A stretch of 64,000 nt of DNA from Klebsormidium nitens (Eukaryota; Streptophyta; Klebsormidiophyceae; Klebsormidiales; Klebsormidiaceae), in NCBI GenBank assembly GCA_000708835.1, contig DF237201.1, positions 57,308-121,307 on the forward strand, in the 5' to 3' direction. The notes below the pieces were generated by a model. The model did no database searches and was not told where the DNA came from. It saw only the letters and a program-made list of their open reading frames with translations. The first letter of the stretch is position 1; each line of letters starts with the position of its first letter. This document shows, piece after piece, positions 59,039 to 64,000 of the stretch. Position numbers and translations under genes: made by a program.

Positions 59039-62000
59039 ATGGCGAGGAGGAAGATCAATGTTGCCGCCGCAACGGCGTCGGCGTTCAAGCTTCTGATCAA
59101 GATCCTCAATGGCATTGTCGTTGTGAGTTGCTGGACCCCCTCTCCTGGTGCAGACAATCATGACGTTTGAGAGGAAGATTTATAGAAGCATTGCAGTAGA
59201 CGGCGCTGTCTGACTCTGGTCAGGGCTGCATTTAGTTTGCAGTAAAAGGAGGGTTTGGAATGGACTGGTATGCAGTCTGCCATCGTTAGTTGGCTGCAGA
59301 TAGTGTGGCAGGCTGAGGGCAGCGCTACAAAGCAAGCAGGAGTCGTAGGATTAGCATTTTCCTTATGCTCCAAGACCCTTAAGGCAGAGGGCCGATTGCA
59401 TCTGAGGTGTCTGTCGTCACTGGCAAAGGGCATGGGGTTTCTGAAACCTAGGCATCGAGCAAGGGTTTTCCACTCCGTGCCCTGCGTGCAACTGTCACAG
59501 CAAGTTGCCCGCCCCCTTTCTTTCCACCCGCGTCGCACCAACGGCCGTCTGTATGGACAGGGAATGATGCAACTTGAGCCTGTTCCTGGACATATGAAGC
59601 AAACAAACAGAGTTTCTTATCTGCCAAAATAGCAAATTGAGAAGGGATACCCTGCAGTAGATAGTAGCAATTTTTTGGAGACTGCATAATCTGGATGTTA
59701 CTCCTGAACCTCAAGGAAAGAACATGGAAGCACTACTGAATGATGCGCTGTTGTTGCAGTTGGGAGGCATCTGCATGATCATCATGGTCATCTTGCTGGA
59801 GAGCCCCGGTGCACCGTCTGTCGCCCCTGGCTGGTGAGACCGCTCTCGTGTCTTCGAATATAGAACAGTCTAAGAGATTACTCTTGCAATGAGATATCAG
59901 CCTTGGCAGAGCAAGCTCCAGGGTTGCTTCAGTGCAGGCCGGAGGGGAGTGAATATAACAGGTAGCTGAGATTACACTTCTGCATTGTTTGCTGGTGCCA
60001 CGCGCCCCAATGAGACGTGTGTTCTAAGCTTGTTTACAATCTACTCGTGGCGGACAGCAACCCCATCGTTTTCAGTATGCCCATCAAGGAGATTGTTATG
60101 CATTGCGCAAACTCTACCCCTGCTTACGAAACCTCTGCCCCCAATCCTACTTCTGATTGACACCGCCGCAACCTTCCCGCCCGGTTGCAGGACCTGCATC
60201 ATCCTTGGTGTCATTACGCTCCTGGCCGGCGTCTTTGGCTTTGCTGCTGACACCAACGTTGCGCTCTACATCATCCACCTCGGGTTTGCGGCCCTCGCGA
60301 TCCTTGGCTGCGCTTCCGCTACGCTCGCTACCTTCGTCAACGTAAGTAACCGGAACCCGCCAATGAATGATCACCTTATCGGTCTTACAAAAGCAATTTG
60401 CCTTTAACAGCTCTGTTCCTAAAACCAGCAAGCCTGTAGTGACTGTAAAACGGACTTAGTGTTGTAAGAGCGTTAAATGTAAGAGTGCCACAGCTTTGTA
60501 CCTGACGATGCTCTGACGAAAGCGGGCACAGGCAGAATCTGTTGCATCATCACGCGTCGTCACGATGGAGCTGCCATTTTTGCAACCAACGAGTCTTCGA
60601 GGCGCCTGATTAGAGTCATCGTAGTTTGGGACAAAGCCAAACAAAGGATGCCTAGAAAGGGGGACAAACGTCCCCAGCTGTCGTCCCGTTTGGAGCGGCA
60701 GCTCGCTCCCGTTTTCTGTGGGCCTTTCGAAAGCTGCCAGAGTCTAAAAACAGTGGCACATGAACGCTCGTCGCAGGGTCTGAAGCCATCCTTCGCTGTC
60801 ACTCCTTGACCGAAGGCGGGAGTATGTTGTGCAGACAGATTTGCTGGCCGTAAATTGGGCAAGCATTGAGCAGAGAGAGGTTAAGATCCGGACAAAGGAG
60901 TCCATGCTCTTCGGGCTCCCTCTCGTTCCAAGCAGACTCCGAAGACAACGAAACGTGGACGTCCTAGGTCAAAATCATGCCTGTCTTGTTGTTCCAGACT
61001 CTCGACAGGCCATCGAGCCGGGAAGGGCAAGTTGCGAGGACGGTTAAAGGTTGGAGGATTCCAGCACTACCGAGCACAGTCCGAACCTTGACCAACTAAG
61101 CGTTCGGTCAAAGTCCACACACACATACGCGCATACACACACATAAACGACACATCCTTGCGTCTCTTTGCTTTGATACATCTTCCGGTGACACTCAGCG
61201 CGACCCCGTACAGGCGCGGCGCATCACCGACAGCACGCACTTCAACCCGAAGCGCTTCTCGGACCCCAAGGTGCTCAAGTTCTTCAAGGGCGCCGCGTGG
61301 GCGTTCCTCGCCGTGCTGCTCGCTGAGGTGAGGGCTGTGCCTGGAATGGTTAGGCATAGGTTTTTGGGCCACTTTCTCCTTCTAAAATGCTGCAAAGCCC
61401 AAGTTCTGACGGGTCTGAAAGACGTTCCTTTTGGACTCGAAAGTCGCCTGACATTGGCTTTCGAATGATTCGTGGAAATGGCCTGTTCGGTGAAGATCTG
61501 AGCAATCGCAGGCGGACTCGCGGAATTGGGTGAAGGCATAGTCTTATAGGGTGCAGGGGGCGGTGCAACCACGTGATCGTTCTGCGCTAACCCGAATGCG
61601 GTCCGGGCTTGGAAGCCACCCCCCGAAAGTCTGCTGACGCACGAAGCTGGTCGATTAAAGACGAGTCAGCCACTCTTGCCGTCGCTCTCTGACGTCACCT
61701 CAGATGGCTCCGCGTACGCACATCCGGTTTGCCCGCCTCGCAATCGCCGCATGAGTCTAGTTTGTCCCCCGTCATTGACTAACGCTCGAAGGGTATTCTT
61801 CCGCAACGTTCCGGACTAAACGACGACAACGCGTCAGACAGTCGGCATTTGTTTGGACCGCGTTTGCTCGAACTTCGCTAACCCCTCCCGCTACGCCTCC
61901 GGAACACGAGGGCAGTGCATAAAGGCGCCTTCTGTCATCACTCGATTGGGCCATACCCGAGCACTTGATACTTCGCTGTGCACTACGTGTCTTCCCACCT

Positions 62001-62609
62001 CACGGCTCTGCCACGTGTCCAGATCGTGGAGATCGTACTGGGCGTGATCGTGCGGCGCTGCCTGCCCGACGACCGGTACATCGACCTGGCGGAGTACAAC
62101 GGCGAGCGGAGACAGGTGATGATTCGATCTCAAGGTCTAGTAAAGATAACCTGGACAGGTGGGGTTAGTGTGGGGATAGGGGGTGTGGAGCAGGTGCATC
62201 TCCAATTGATCTGAGCTCAGTTGTATCATTGTGTTGGCTTTATGCTATTTTGGCTTGAAACAATCTTGGCCTGTTTTATCTTGGAAAGGTACAGCTTGGC
62301 TTACTCCTTTTCAACTTATTGTCACGCCCACGGAAACTGTCAACTTATGAACGTCGTTTTGTGACCCTTCCGATGTACGGGATCCGGACTACTTTTTTAT
62401 TGGAAGTTATTTTTCGATGATTTCCAAGTGCCGAGTTGACCTTTTTAGGGATCATTTGGCTTGCTATAGCTTTGCCTCATTATTATCCTTCCTGAGGATT
62501 GCAGGTGATCATGGACATCAAGGCGAAGGCGGACAAGAACACGGACCGGACGGAGAAGGCGCGGACGCAGAAGCTGGCGGACAAGATGAAGGACAAGTAC
62601 GGCAAGTGA
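59039..62609 (+). CDS. Four-helix, tetraspanin-like integral membrane protein, six exons
   Basis: Exons: 59039-59122, 59760-59833, 60191-60341, 61214-61327, 62023-62115, 62505-62609. All five introns are GT..AG and every junction keeps frame, giving 206 residues and a TGA stop. The start is MARRKINVAAATASAFKLLI. Hydrophobic segments lie at about 20-42, 54-72 (TCIILGVITLLAGVFGFAA), 78-102 and 130-151. Helices 2 and 3 are joined by only about five residues, as in tetraspanins. The loop before helix 4 is about 26 residues and lacks the CCG motif and cysteine pairs of a classical large loop. The tail (175-206) is a lysine- and acid-rich, probably helical segment ending KMKDKYGK. The family is therefore tentative and the function unknown. 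Intron 3 offers a second in-frame acceptor 15 bases upstream (exon from 61199), which would add RDPVQ. Confidence 0.85.
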
Positions 62610-63755
62610 GTACCTGGCCGGAAACCAGACGCGGAAATCTTCTGTTCTGATTCAGGTTTTCACATGTATATCAGGACCTGTGTTGCTTTGCAATCAGACA
62701 TCATCAGGCATGCTAGCACCCTCTTGACACCCTGTCAACCTTAAACTTGACGGAAGAGGATGCAATGAGATCAAAGTACGCAGTGGAATGTCGGAAAGTG
62801 CTCAGTTGATGACTTGCTTTCGTCTTTTGAGCTGTGTTTCGTAGGGCTCAAAGACTTGGATCTGTACTTTTCTCTGGAGCTAGCCTATGAAATCAGTCGA
62901 CGGATTCAATACGCGTCGCTTGCTTTTTCTTTCGTGCGGCTTTGTTTTGGGTTCGAGTACGACCAGCTGGTAGTGTTGTGTGGGTCCGGAAACTTCACCA
63001 CAGTTCGCGATCGATCACAATGTCGAGACGAAGCCTTGTTGAGAGATTTCCCAAGACTTTCTCCCACGGCAGCTCCCCATATTCGTATCCTTCTTGCGGA
63101 AAGTGCGCCGGAGAAGGAGCTAACGATGACCTTTCCCGCAACAACAGCGGCTCCCGGCTTCTTGTGGGATTGAGGGAAAATACTCAAAACAAAATTACCA
63201 CAAGACGTCGCAATAGAGTGTTGACCCTTCCACCTCAGGGTTATATTATGGCTTGTGGTGAGCAGCCTGCTCAAAGGATCCTAAATTGGGCTTGCAGGTG
63301 GAGCCATGAGGACTGGGGAGAAGCGGCGTAAAGAGAACGGGCCCGCTGTTCAAAATAGAAGACATTTGCAGCGCAGAACAGGACTGGGATATGCAGCTCG
63401 GAAACACAGATTACAGAGTGCTTCGCGGGATAGGACTGATATAACCTGACCGACCTAGATGAACTTACTGGCGACATGCTCTGAATTGACCGGACATGGA
63501 CAGACAGCATGGTGCTCTGAGGACTGCTAGACGACTACATACTGTAACCAAACAAGACCATCATTCGATTGAGCGGCAATATCCTTTGATCAGGTGCGTG
63601 ACAGGGTGGGAAGGACTATGTCAGACTCGACCGTTGCATGCAAACCGTTGAACTTGAAGAACTCTGATTTTTTGCTTATAATCGAACAAATCCTTGAGAA
63701 GCAACCTATCTTACTTCAGCGTGTACCTTAGAGCCTGAGATGGAAGCTCAGCCTG
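62610..63755. other. 3' flank of the membrane protein gene
   Basis: Presumed 3' UTR followed by intergenic sequence. The overlapping 119-129-codon frames near 62814-63331 lie on both strands and show no known motif. No further exon of the neighbouring gene is visible. Confidence 0.4.
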
Positions 63756-63756
63756 C

Positions 63757-64000
63757 GCCGCCGGCCCTGATAATGATAGTCACTTTGATCGTTGAAATCC
63801 AGCACTCTTAAGTTATCGTGCGGGGCGGCACGCGCGCATGTCTCAATGGACAGGGTCTTGGCCGCCGGCCCTTATCTGGCATTACTGATATATACTAACC
63901 AAGTGCCGCACCTGCAGTGCATGATCGTCCGCCATACTACAAAAATTTGAAATCCAGCACTGTTAATATGCGGGGCGGCACGCGCGCCGCGCATGTCCAT
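63757..64000 (+). repeat. Short direct repeats at the right edge
   Basis: GCCGCCGGCCCT occurs at 63757 and 63861. GAAATCCAGCACT followed by TGCGGGGCGGCACGCGCGC occurs at 63794-63843 and again at 63949-63998. This makes a two-unit tandem array that may continue past the window edge. The second copy carries an extra CGCGC. Confidence 0.85.

Noticed and set aside
61105-61150. CACACA/TACGCG-rich stretch in intron 3
   Set aside because: Ordinary intronic microsatellite; nothing beyond simple sequence.

Overview
This looks like nuclear DNA of a green-lineage eukaryote. A streptophyte alga such as Klebsormidium is my best guess, but I cannot prove it. The three protein-coding loci I can read are all intron-containing, with GT..AG introns and GC-rich exons: the last exon of a mitochondrial (adrenodoxin-type) [2Fe-2S] ferredoxin at the left edge (312-426, + strand), the first three exons of a plant-type cationic amino acid transporter (CAT) in the middle (32881-34996, + strand, frameshifted and truncated), and a complete six-exon gene for a 206-residue four-helix, tetraspanin-like membrane protein near the right edge (59039-62609, + strand). 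No bacterial-style operons, rRNA genes, intact tRNA genes, CRISPR arrays or transposase/reverse-transcriptase genes were seen.

Between these loci lie two long gene-poor tracts, roughly 3.7-26.4 kb and 40.2-57.9 kb. They are not random sequence. They are built from old, heavily diverged direct duplications found by reading: four copies of one unit (A) at 3.7, 6.3, 12.9 and 14.5 kb; a 1.48-kb tandem pair (B) at 20.6 and 22.1 kb; longer collinear echoes about 8.2 kb apart (6.3-8.7 with 14.5-16.9) and about 12.2-12.5 kb apart (9.7-12.3 with 21.9-24.7); a 3.3-kb tandem pair at 40.2/43.6 kb containing a much younger, nearly identical core; and a 4.3-4.9-kb tandem pair at 45.6/49.9 kb. A short core around TGGCAATGA, with a conserved right flank in its best copies, recurs in copies of both tracts, so much of the desert may descend from one ancestral repeat.

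Superimposed on this are unusual local structures. Two clusters of GGGGGAGA...TCTCCCCC palindromes (18.84-19.02 and 19.60-19.70 kb) flank a tRNA-derived Pol III-type unit. There is a perfect 32-bp palindrome at 10514-10545, a pair of touching palindromes at 3958-3991, and GC-rich GGACAG fold-back minisatellites inside two A copies. Several GC-rich islands and short tandem repeats are also present. The ferredoxin last exon itself occurs twice in tandem; the upstream copy is truncated.

The stretches 26.4-31.5, 35.0-40.2 and 62.6-64.0 kb hold no gene I can recognise. Repeat boundaries are by-eye estimates, usually good to a few tens of bases. Homology statements rest on visual alignment, not on computed scores.
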